From assembly GCF_001746295.1 (NCBI RefSeq), contig NZ_MJAH01000020.1, forward strand, positions 95,934-159,933: a stretch of 64,000 nucleotides of DNA, given 5' to 3'. How positions within the stretch are numbered: the first letter of the stretch is position 1; every line of letters begins with the position of its first letter. The DNA is from Streptomyces sp. LUP47B (lineage in GTDB: Bacteria > Actinomycetota > Actinomycetes > Streptomycetales > Streptomycetaceae). The notes under the pieces were generated by a model. The model was given only the letters and a program-made list of their open reading frames with translations, was not told the DNA's origin and ran no database searches. A program made the translations under genes and the position numbers. Shown here piece by piece: positions 57,808 to 64,000 of the stretch.

Positions 57808-59511
57808 ATGGCGAACGCACCGGTCCAGCGCATGTCCCAGTTGATGGCGAAGACGCTGCGCGACGACCCGGCGGACGCCGAGGTCCTCAGCCACAAGCTG
57901 CTCGTCCGCGCCGGGTACGTCCGCCGGACCGCGGCCGGCATCTGGAGCTGGCTGCCGCTCGGCAAGAAGGTGCTGGCCAACGTCGAGCGGATCGTCCGCG
58001 AGGAGATGGACGCGATCGGCGCCCAGGAGGTGCTGCTCCCCGCGATCCTGCCGCGGGAGCCGTACGAGGCGACCGGCCGCTGGGACGAGTACGGCCCCGA
58101 GCTGTTCCGCCTCCAGGACCGCAAGGGCGGCGACTACCTCCTCGGCCCGACCCACGAGGAGATCTTCACCCTGCTGGTGAAGGACCAGGCGTCCTCCTAC
58201 AAGGACCTGCCGGTCATCCTCTACCAGATCCAGAACAAGTACCGTGACGAGGCCCGCCCGCGGGCCGGCGTCCTGCGCGGCCGTGAGTTCCTGATGAAGG
58301 ACTCGTACTCCTTCGACACCGAGGACGAGGGTCTGGCCCGGTCCTACGCCCTGCACCGCGAGGCCTACCGGAAGGTCTTCGAGCGCCTGGGCCTGGACTA
58401 CCGCATCTGCGCCGCCACGGCCGGCGCGATGGGCGGCTCCAAGTCGGAGGAGTTCCTCGCCCCCGCCGAGGCCGGCGAGGACACCTTCGCGGACTGCCCG
58501 AACTGTGATTTCGCGGCCAACACCGAGGCGATCACCTACGAGTTGAAGCCGGTGGACGCGGACGGCGTGGCCGCCCTCGAGGAGATCCCCACCCCCGACA
58601 CCCCGACCATCGAGACCCTCGCCGCCCACCTCGGCGTCGAGGCCTCCGACACCCTCAAGAACCTCCTCGTGAAGGTCGGCGGCGAGATCGTGGCCGTCGG
58701 CGTCCCCGGCGACCGCGAGGTCGACCTGGGCAAGGTGGAGGCGCACTTCGCGCCGGCCGCCGTGGAGCTGGTGAGCGCCGAGGACTTCGTCGGCCGTCCC
58801 GACCTCGTCCGCGGGTACGTCGGTCCGCAGGGCCTGGGCGAGAAGGTGAAGTACATCGCCGACCCGCGCGTCGCCCCCGGCACCGCCTGGATCACCGGCG
58901 CCAACAAGGAGCACACGCACGCGAAGAACGTCGTCGCGGGCCGTGACTTCGAGGTCGACGAGTATGTCGACGTCGTGGTCGTCCAGGAGGGCGACCCGTG
59001 CCCGAAGTGCGGCACCGGCCTCAAGCTGGACCGGGCCATCGAGATCGGCCACATCTTCCAGCTCGGCCGCAAGTACGCCGACGCCCTCAAGCTCGACGTC
59101 CTCGGCCAGAACGGCAAGCCGGTCCGCGTGACCATGGGCTCGTACGGCATCGGCGTCTCCCGCGCGGTGGCCGCCCTCGCCGAGCAGACCGCCGACGACA
59201 AGGGCCTGTGCTGGCCCGCCGAGGTCGCCCCGGCCGACGTGCACGTCGTCGCCGCCGGCAAGGCTCTCCAGATCGAACTGGCCCTCGACGTCTCCGAGAA
59301 GCTGCGTGCGGCGGGTCTCAGGGTCCTCGTCGACGACCGCGCCGGGGTCTCCCCGGGTGTGAAGTTCACCGACTCCGAGCTCATCGGTGTACCGAAGATC
59401 CTGGTCGCGGGCCGCCGCTCCGCCGAGGGCGTCCTGGAGCTCAAGGACCGCCGCAGCGGTGAGCGCGAGGAGCTGACGGTGGACGAGGCGATCGCCCGCC
59501 TGACCGCCTGA
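57808..59511 (+). CDS. proS: Prolyl-tRNA synthetase (bacterial type with editing domain)
   Basis: Charges tRNA-Pro; class II synthetase, 567 residues, the standard length of the bacterial form. Motif 1 near VLLPAILPREPYEATGRW. Motif 2 YRDEARPRAGVLRGREFLMKD. The inserted editing (YbaK-like) domain runs about 235-385 (SDTLKNLLVKVGGEIVAVGVPGD, GANKEHTHAKNV). Motif 3 YGIGVSRAVAA. A C-terminal anticodon-binding domain follows. Single-copy housekeeping gene. Confidence 0.97.
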   Translation: MANAPVQRMSQLMAKTLRDDPADAEVLSHKLLVRAGYVRRTAAGIWSWLPLGKKVLANVERIVREEMDAIGAQEVLLPAILPREPYEATGRWDEYGPELFRLQDRKGGDYLLGPTHEEIFTLLVKDQASSYKDLPVILYQIQNKYRDEARPRAGVLRGREFLMKDSYSFDTEDEGLARSYALHREAYRKVFERLGLDYRICAATAGAMGGSKSEEFLAPAEAGEDTFADCPNCDFAANTEAITYELKPVDADGVAALEEIPTPDTPTIETLAAHLGVEASDTLKNLLVKVGGEIVAVGVPGDREVDLGKVEAHFAPAAVELVSAEDFVGRPDLVRGYVGPQGLGEKVKYIADPRVAPGTAWITGANKEHTHAKNVVAGRDFEVDEYVDVVVVQEGDPCPKCGTGLKLDRAIEIGHIFQLGRKYADALKLDVLGQNGKPVRVTMGSYGIGVSRAVAALAEQTADDKGLCWPAEVAPADVHVVAAGKALQIELALDVSEKLRAAGLRVLVDDRAGVSPGVKFTDSELIGVPKILVAGRRSAEGVLELKDRRSGEREELTVDEAIARLTA

Positions 59512-59518
59512 CAGAGCG

Positions 59519-59556
59519 CGTACGGCGGCGTCCGCACCGGCGGCCGCCGCCCTACG
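59519..59556. terminator. Bidirectional hairpin after proS
   Basis: Bases 59519-59530 pair with 59545-59556 at 11 of 12 positions, loop 14 bases. It lies between the convergent proS and kinase-like genes. Confidence 0.6.
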
Positions 59557-59559
59557 GTC

Positions 59560-60450
59560 TCAGAGCCACCCGGCGAACTCCAGCAGCAACTCGGCGTCCT
59601 TCGGCCGTCCCACCCGCAGCGCCCGGACCCCCGACTCCACGGCACGGAACAACGTCCAGCCCCGCAGCCGCTCCTGATCCACCTCGAGGGACTCCGCGAG
59701 CCGCTTGATCCGCCGGCGGGTCGTCGCCGCCCCCGACGGTGAGGCGATCAGGTCCTCCACCCGGTCCCGCACCAGCCGGGCGAGATCGAACGCGCACTCC
59801 CCGACGACCGGATCAGGGCCGACGGCGAGCCAGGGTGAGCGCACCCCGGAAAGCACCTTGCTCTGCCGGAACGTCCCATGCAGCAGCCGCTCCTCCGGCG
59901 GCGCGGCCAGCAGCGACTCCCGCGCATCGAGAGCGGCGCTCACCAGCCCCGCCACCTCCGCGGAAGCACCCCGCATGGCCGCGGCCTGCCGCCCGGTGCG
60001 CGCGGCCACCGTCTCGAAGACATGGTCACCGGGCGGCTCCACCCACAGCCGCCGCAGCGCCCCGGCAGCCTCCAGCAGCGCCTTCGCCTCCGGCAGGGTC
60101 CGCACGGACACATCCGGATGCAGCCGCTCGAGCAGCAGCACTCCCTCGGCGACAAAGGGCTCCAGCAGCTGTACGGCCGCCCGCCCGTCCCAGTGCGCGA
60201 GCGCCGCCCGCTCGCTCTCCGGCCGGGACCGGGCCGGGGCCAGCTTGAGCACGGCCGGGGTCCCGTCAGCGCGCCGCACGAGCACCACGAGGCTGCTGCG
60301 TCCGCCGGGCACCTGAACCCGCTCCACGGTCAACTCGCGCAGCGCGACGGCCTGTTCGGCGGTCTCGGGCAGCCTCTCCACCCAGTCGTCACCGTCCGGC
60401 GCGCTCTCGCCGAGCGCCCGCACCAGCCGCTGCGGTGGTTCGAAAGCCAT
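59560..60450 (-). CDS. APH-fold protein with lost catalytic residues (probable pseudokinase)
   Basis: 296 residues with the plan of the aminoglycoside/hydroxyurea phosphotransferase family: LVVLVRRADGTPAVLKLAPA (ATP-binding Lys), VLLLERLHPD (hinge). But the catalytic loop, normally HGDLHxxNVL, reads HGTFRQSKVL (191-200): the catalytic Asp is T193 and the metal-binding Asn is K198. The following IDPK-type metal site reads VGPDP, also without the Asp in place. The later GECAFDLARLVRDR is intact, so the fold is kept. Phosphotransfer is therefore unlikely; a binding or regulatory role is possible. Confidence 0.8.
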   Translation of the reverse strand: MAFEPPQRLVRALGESAPDGDDWVERLPETAEQAVALRELTVERVQVPGGRSSLVVLVRRADGTPAVLKLAPARSRPESERAALAHWDGRAAVQLLEPFVAEGVLLLERLHPDVSVRTLPEAKALLEAAGALRRLWVEPPGDHVFETVAARTGRQAAAMRGASAEVAGLVSAALDARESLLAAPPEERLLHGTFRQSKVLSGVRSPWLAVGPDPVVGECAFDLARLVRDRVEDLIASPSGAATTRRRIKRLAESLEVDQERLRGWTLFRAVESGVRALRVGRPKDAELLLEFAGWL

Positions 60451-60478
60451 GCGCGAGTCGTTTCCTTCCTGTACGGCG

Positions 60479-60961
60479 TTACGCCGTGTGAACCGACGAG
60501 GAAGCCGAGACCGAGGCCGAAGGCGACACCTTGACCGCCCGCTCGGCGAGCCCAGGGAAGGCTACGCTCCCGCCGCGCCAGCGCGCCGCCCGCACCGCGG
60601 CCTCCCGCAGCGCCTCGGCGGCCGTGCTCCGCCGCCCGCCCTCGGTTGCCCGCACCAGGTCGGAGTACACCCCGGCCACCCGCTCCTCCAGATCGGCGGC
60701 GAGCCGTACCGCCGCGGCCGCGTCCGCGACCGGGAAGGGCAGCGCGTACGCCGCGGCCGCGGCCACCGGCTTCCCGCCCATGTTCCGTACCTGGCGCACC
60801 AGCCCGTCCCGCCGGGCCCGGTGGGCGTCATAGGCGGACTTGGCCTCCGTTCGGCGGCCCGCACCGATCCGGCCGCCGACGACGCCGTAGCCGTACACGG
60901 CCGCGTGCTCGGCGGCCAGCGCCTTCTGGAAGGCCTCCAGCTCCTTGTCGTCGTCGCTCAC
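60479..60961 (-). CDS. Ferritin-like DUF4439 protein
   Basis: 160 residues, all helical. ELEAFQKALAAEHAAVYGYGVVG opens the first helix, as in DUF4439 ferritin-like proteins. A second helix pair follows (KPVAAAAAYALPF, AVRLAADLEERVAGVYSDLVRA). Metal ligands of true ferritins are only partly present, so iron binding is uncertain. Starts at GTG 60961 overlapping the upstream lipoprotein stop by 4 bases, so the two are co-translated and may act together at the membrane. Confidence 0.78.
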   Translation of the reverse strand: MSDDDKELEAFQKALAAEHAAVYGYGVVGGRIGAGRRTEAKSAYDAHRARRDGLVRQVRNMGGKPVAAAAAYALPFPVADAAAAVRLAADLEERVAGVYSDLVRATEGGRRSTAAEALREAAVRAARWRGGSVAFPGLAERAVKVSPSASVSASSSVHTA

Positions 60962-61479
60962 CGGGCACCCTCCATCAGCAGATAGGCGTGCGCCGCACCG
61001 GCCGCGGCCACGGAGGCCAGCAGCCTGGCCAGCTCGCCCGGTACGTCCAGCAGCGCCCTGGCCCGCCGGTCCGCGAGCGCCCGTTCGGCGGCGGCGAGCT
61101 GGGCCAGGGCGTCCTTCTCGGCCGCGGGCACCGTGACCGACGGTGAGGGCGAGGCCGGCGACGCGGTGGGTGAGGACTTGGTGACCGTCTCCCCGAACGC
61201 CTCCGCATGCCGCACCGCTTCCGCCCGCAACGGCCCCAGCCGCTCCGCCAGCGCCGGATGGGCGGCGAGAACGGCGTCGTACCGCTCGACGATCCCCCGG
61301 CTGTCCCGAGCCGCACGCAGGCGTGCCCGCTCGACGACGGACGGACTGCCGGCGGTGTCCTCCTCGTTGTTCCCGCTGCCGTCGGAGCAGCCGACCAGCA
61401 GGGCGCCCCCGGCGACCGAGGCGAGCAGGGATCTTCTGCGCGGCCCCGAGGGGACGCGCGGCGGAGGGGGGTACGGCAC
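60958..61479 (-). CDS. Tat-type lipoprotein of unknown function
   Basis: 173 residues. GPRRRSLLASVAGGALLVGC gives a twin-arginine signal and a lipobox ending at Cys 31. The mature part is acidic then helical with a Ser/Pro linker (SPTASPASPSPSV). No known domain recognised. Its partner downstream is a ferritin-like protein; such pairs occur near rimP-nusA in Streptomyces. Starts at GTG 61479. Confidence 0.77.
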   Translation of the reverse strand: MPYPPPPRVPSGPRRRSLLASVAGGALLVGCSDGSGNNEEDTAGSPSVVERARLRAARDSRGIVERYDAVLAAHPALAERLGPLRAEAVRHAEAFGETVTKSSPTASPASPSPSVTVPAAEKDALAQLAAAERALADRRARALLDVPGELARLLASVAAAGAAHAYLLMEGAR

Positions 61480-61655
61480 GACAGACGTCCTCAGGAAGCT
61501 CGTACGAACACATGGGCGGGAGGTCGAGCCCGCCGGCGATCACGGTACCCGCGCATCCGAGGTCACCTGGACGGCAACACCCCCTGCGACCGGATACCCT
61601 TTGACCAGACACGCGACCTACCCACAACAGCACACGCGGCCGAGGAGTCACCCGG

Positions 61656-62171
61656 ATGAGCACCACCCAGAGCGAGAGGCTGCGAGAGCTCCTGGAACCG
61701 CTCGTCACCTCCCAGGGCCTGGATCTCGAAGAGATCGCCGTGGACTCCGTAGGGCGAAAGCGAGTGCTGCGCGTCGTGGTCGACTCGGACACCGGTGCCG
61801 ATCTGGACCAGATCGCCGATGTGAGCCGCGCGCTCTCGGCGACGCTCGACGAGACCGACGCGATGGGCGCGGGGGAGTACACCCTCGAGGTCGGCACCCC
61901 GGGCGCGGAGCGCCTTCTCAAGGAGCACCGTCACTACGTGCGCGCCGTGGACCGGCTGGTGAAGTTCCAGCTGACCGAGGGCGGGGGTGAACTGGTCGCC
62001 AGGATCCTGAAGGTCGACGACGAGGGCCTCGACCTCGAAGTGCCCGGCGTGAAGGGCCGCAAGGCCACCGCCCGCAGACTCGCCTTCTCCGACTTCGACA
62101 GGGCACGCGTGCAGGTCGAGTTCAGCCGCAAGGACAGCAAGAACGAAAACGAGCAGGAAGAGGAGGCGTAG
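61656..62171 (+). CDS. rimP: Ribosome maturation factor RimP
   Basis: Assists maturation of the 30S subunit; 171 residues. Family motifs: LRELLEPLVTSQGLDLEEI, KRVLRVVVDSDTGADLDQIADVSRALS and TLEVGTPGAERLLKE. The C-terminal Sm-like domain ends in an acidic tail (NENEQEEEA). GAGGAG upstream of ATG 61656. First gene of the conserved rimP-nusA-ylxR-infB operon. Confidence 0.96.
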   Translation: MSTTQSERLRELLEPLVTSQGLDLEEIAVDSVGRKRVLRVVVDSDTGADLDQIADVSRALSATLDETDAMGAGEYTLEVGTPGAERLLKEHRHYVRAVDRLVKFQLTEGGGELVARILKVDDEGLDLEVPGVKGRKATARRLAFSDFDRARVQVEFSRKDSKNENEQEEEA

Positions 62172-62173
62172 CC

Positions 62174-63160
62174 GTGGACATCGACATGAGTGCCCTGCGG
62201 GGCTTGGTACGGGAGAAGGAGATCTCCTTCGACCTGTTGGTCGAGGCGATCGAGTCGGCCCTCCTCATCGCCTACCACCGCACCGAGGGAAGCCGCCGTC
62301 ACGCGCGCGTGGAGCTCAACCGCGAGAGCGGCCATGTGACCGTGTGGGCGAAGGAGGATCCCGAGGACCTGGAGGAGGGTCAGGAGGCCCGCGAGTTCGA
62401 CGACACCCCGTCCGGCTTCGGCCGTATCGCCGCCACCACCGCCAAGCAGGTCATCCTGCAGCGGCTGCGCGACGCCGAGGATGACGCGACGCTCGGCGAG
62501 TACGCGGGGCGCGAGGGCGACATCGTCATGGGTGTGGTCCAGCAGGGCCGCGACCCGAAGAACGTGCTCGTCGACATCGGCAAGCTGGAGGCCATCCTGC
62601 CGGTGCAGGAGCAGGTCCCCGGTGAGACATATCCGCACGGGATGCGGCTGCGGTCGTACGTCGTACGGGTGGCCAGGGGTGTGCGTGGTCCGTCCGTCAC
62701 CCTGTCCCGCACACACCCCAATCTGGTGAAGAAGCTCTTCGCCCTGGAGGTGCCGGAGATCGCCGACGGGTCCGTCGAGATCGCCGCGATCGCCCGCGAG
62801 GCCGGTCACCGCACCAAGATCGCCGTACGGTCCACCCGGTCGGGCCTGAACGCCAAGGGCGCCTGCATCGGCCCCATGGGCGGACGTGTGCGCAATGTCA
62901 TGGGTGAGCTGAACGGTGAGAAGATCGACATCGTCGACTGGTCGGACGACCCGGCCGAGATGGTCGCCAACGCGCTGTCGCCGGCCCGGGTGTCCAAGGT
63001 CGAGGTCGTGGACATGGCCGCCCGCTCCGCGCGGGTGACGGTCCCCGACTACCAACTCTCCCTCGCCATCGGCAAGGAGGGGCAGAACGCCCGGCTCGCG
63101 GCCCGGCTCACCGGCTGGCGGATCGACATCCGGCCGGACACCGAGCAGGCCGGCGAATAG
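62174..63160 (+). CDS. nusA: Transcription termination/antitermination factor NusA
   Basis: Binds RNA polymerase and nascent RNA; 328 residues, the short actinobacterial form without the C-terminal acidic repeats. N-terminal domain (MSALRGLVREKEISFDLLVEAI), S1 domain (about 115-185), then two KH domains (GPMGGRVRNVMGELNGEKIDI and AIGKEGQNARLAARLTGW). GTG 62174 follows GAGGAGG; an ATG four codons later (62186) is the alternative. Confidence 0.96.
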   Translation: MDIDMSALRGLVREKEISFDLLVEAIESALLIAYHRTEGSRRHARVELNRESGHVTVWAKEDPEDLEEGQEAREFDDTPSGFGRIAATTAKQVILQRLRDAEDDATLGEYAGREGDIVMGVVQQGRDPKNVLVDIGKLEAILPVQEQVPGETYPHGMRLRSYVVRVARGVRGPSVTLSRTHPNLVKKLFALEVPEIADGSVEIAAIAREAGHRTKIAVRSTRSGLNAKGACIGPMGGRVRNVMGELNGEKIDIVDWSDDPAEMVANALSPARVSKVEVVDMAARSARVTVPDYQLSLAIGKEGQNARLAARLTGWRIDIRPDTEQAGE

Positions 63161-63263
63161 GACCGGGGAATAGATCCAAGCCGTAGGTGGCTCAGATCAC
63201 GACAACAACCGTTCGATCGCTGCCCCCAAAGGGTGAGGTCGGTACGGGGAGGTAGACTTAAGA

Positions 63264-63545
63264 GTGTCTGGCCGGACGCCCGCCCGAGCATGCCCTGAAC
63301 GCACCTGTGTGGGTTGCAGGCAGCGAACGGCCAAGACCGATCTGCTGCGCATCGTGGCGATCGAGGACGCATGCGTCCCCGATCCTCGCGGTACGCTGCC
63401 CGGCCGGGGTGCGTACGTACACCCCGTTCTGGTCTGTCTCGACCAGGCGGTACGCCGCCGGGCGTTCACGCGGGCGTTGCGCGCCCCGGGAGCGCTCGAC
63501 ATAAAGGCGTTGCGCCAGTACGTCGAGCAGACAGACAGTTGCTGA
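63264..63545 (+). CDS. ylxR: YlxR/RnpM-family RNA-binding protein
   Basis: 93 residues. Hallmarks are ERTCVGCRQRTAKTDLLRIV (CxxC and Arg patch), GRGAYVHPVL and ALRQYVEQ. Members bind RNA, including RNase P in some bacteria. Starts at GTG 63264. It lies in its operon place between nusA and infB. The 103 bases before it contain no recognisable gene. Confidence 0.92.
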   Translation: MSGRTPARACPERTCVGCRQRTAKTDLLRIVAIEDACVPDPRGTLPGRGAYVHPVLVCLDQAVRRRAFTRALRAPGALDIKALRQYVEQTDSC

Positions 63546-63707
63546 GCAGGCAACACCGTAAGAAGCGTCGCGCGGAACCCCCGTGCGGCCCTGGTACCCC
63601 GCGAGTTGGAAGTAGGTCGAGATTGCGATGAGCACTCGATGAGCACGCGATGAGTACGCCCATGAAGTAGCGACGGTCCGGACGCACCCGGACCTAAAAG
63701 GAGCGAA

Positions 63708-64000
63708 GTGGCTAAGGTCCGGGTATACGAACTCGCCAAGGAGTTCGGGGTGGAGAGCAAGGTCGTCATGGCCAAGCTCCAGGAACTCGGTGAATTCGTC
63801 CGTTCGGCGTCTTCGACCATCGAAGCGCCCGTTGTCCGTAAGTTGACGGACGCCCTCCAGCAGGGCAACGGAGGCGGCAAGCCCGCCTCCGCACGCAAGG
63901 CTGCCCCGGCCAGGCCGGCAGCCCCCTCTCCCGCGCAGGCCGCCCGTCCGGCCGCCCCGCGCCCGCCGGCTCCCAAGCCGGCCGCCGCCGAGAGGCCCGC
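63708..64000 (+). CDS. infB: Translation initiation factor IF-2 (3' end outside window)
   Basis: First 97 codons only. VAKVRVYELAKEFGVESKVVM is the IF-2 N-terminal signature, followed by LQELGEFVRSASSTIE and the start of the long Ala/Pro/Lys-rich linker seen in Streptomyces IF-2. GTG 63708 has AAAAGGAG about 5 bases upstream. The GTPase domains lie beyond the window. Confidence 0.96.
   Translation, partial: MAKVRVYELAKEFGVESKVVMAKLQELGEFVRSASSTIEAPVVRKLTDALQQGNGGGKPASARKAAPARPAAPSPAQAARPAAPRPPAPKPAAAERP

Overview
The window is a piece of a Streptomyces chromosome. The evidence is very high GC with strongly biased third positions, GGAG-type ribosome binding sites, many GTG starts and TGATG/ATGA/GTGA gene overlaps. 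The gene order dxr - rseP - ispG - GNATs - proS - rimP - nusA - ylxR - infB is that of the Streptomyces core. No tRNA, rRNA or CRISPR array was seen.

Layout. (1) 1-12.8 kb is mixed housekeeping: the 3' part of a gamma-aminobutyraldehyde-type dehydrogenase, a LuxR-type two-component pair, an ABC exporter pair, an SRPBCC protein, a leaderless membrane protein, a class C beta-lactamase-like hydrolase, an ECF sigma factor fused to a membrane and extracellular part, a glycerophosphodiesterase, an adenosine deaminase, a repeat-rich intergenic block (11.39-11.90 kb) and a DUF4190 membrane protein. (2) 12.8-29.4 kb is a polyamine/GABA block: a second aminobutyraldehyde dehydrogenase, a PotDABC-type transporter, a PuuB-like FAD oxidoreductase, gabT, a PucR regulator and a third aldehyde dehydrogenase. 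A PAP2 phosphatase and a VirD4/TraG-like ATPase lie among them. (3) 29.5-47.5 kb looks like a complete xyloglucan-utilisation locus: GH3, binding protein, two permeases, GH74, GH42, GH95, GH12, a secreted chorismate mutase, GH31 and a LacI regulator. (4) 47.5-48.7 kb is repeat-rich DNA with no clear gene. (5) 48.7-64 kb is core genome: acyl-CoA dehydrogenase, dxr, rseP, a truncated serine recombinase, ispG, three GNATs, proS, a kinase-fold protein with lost catalytic residues, two small genes, rimP, nusA, ylxR and the start of infB.

How the xyloglucan genes should work together (inference from families and signal peptides). Two exported endo-glucanases (GH74 with a Tat-type signal, GH12 with a Sec signal) cut the polymer outside the cell. 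A lipoprotein-dependent importer takes up the oligosaccharides. Four enzymes without signal peptides then strip fucose (GH95), galactose (GH42), xylose (GH31) and glucose (GH3) in the cytoplasm. A LacI repressor (46401-47414) probably acts at palindromes with the core GAAGCGCTTC. Four copies occur in the window: two in the GH3/binding-protein divergent promoter and two just upstream of lacI. No ATP-binding subunit is present, so the importer presumably borrows a shared ATPase such as MsiK.

Functions are assigned from motifs read by eye. No database search was possible, and substrates are inferred from family and context.
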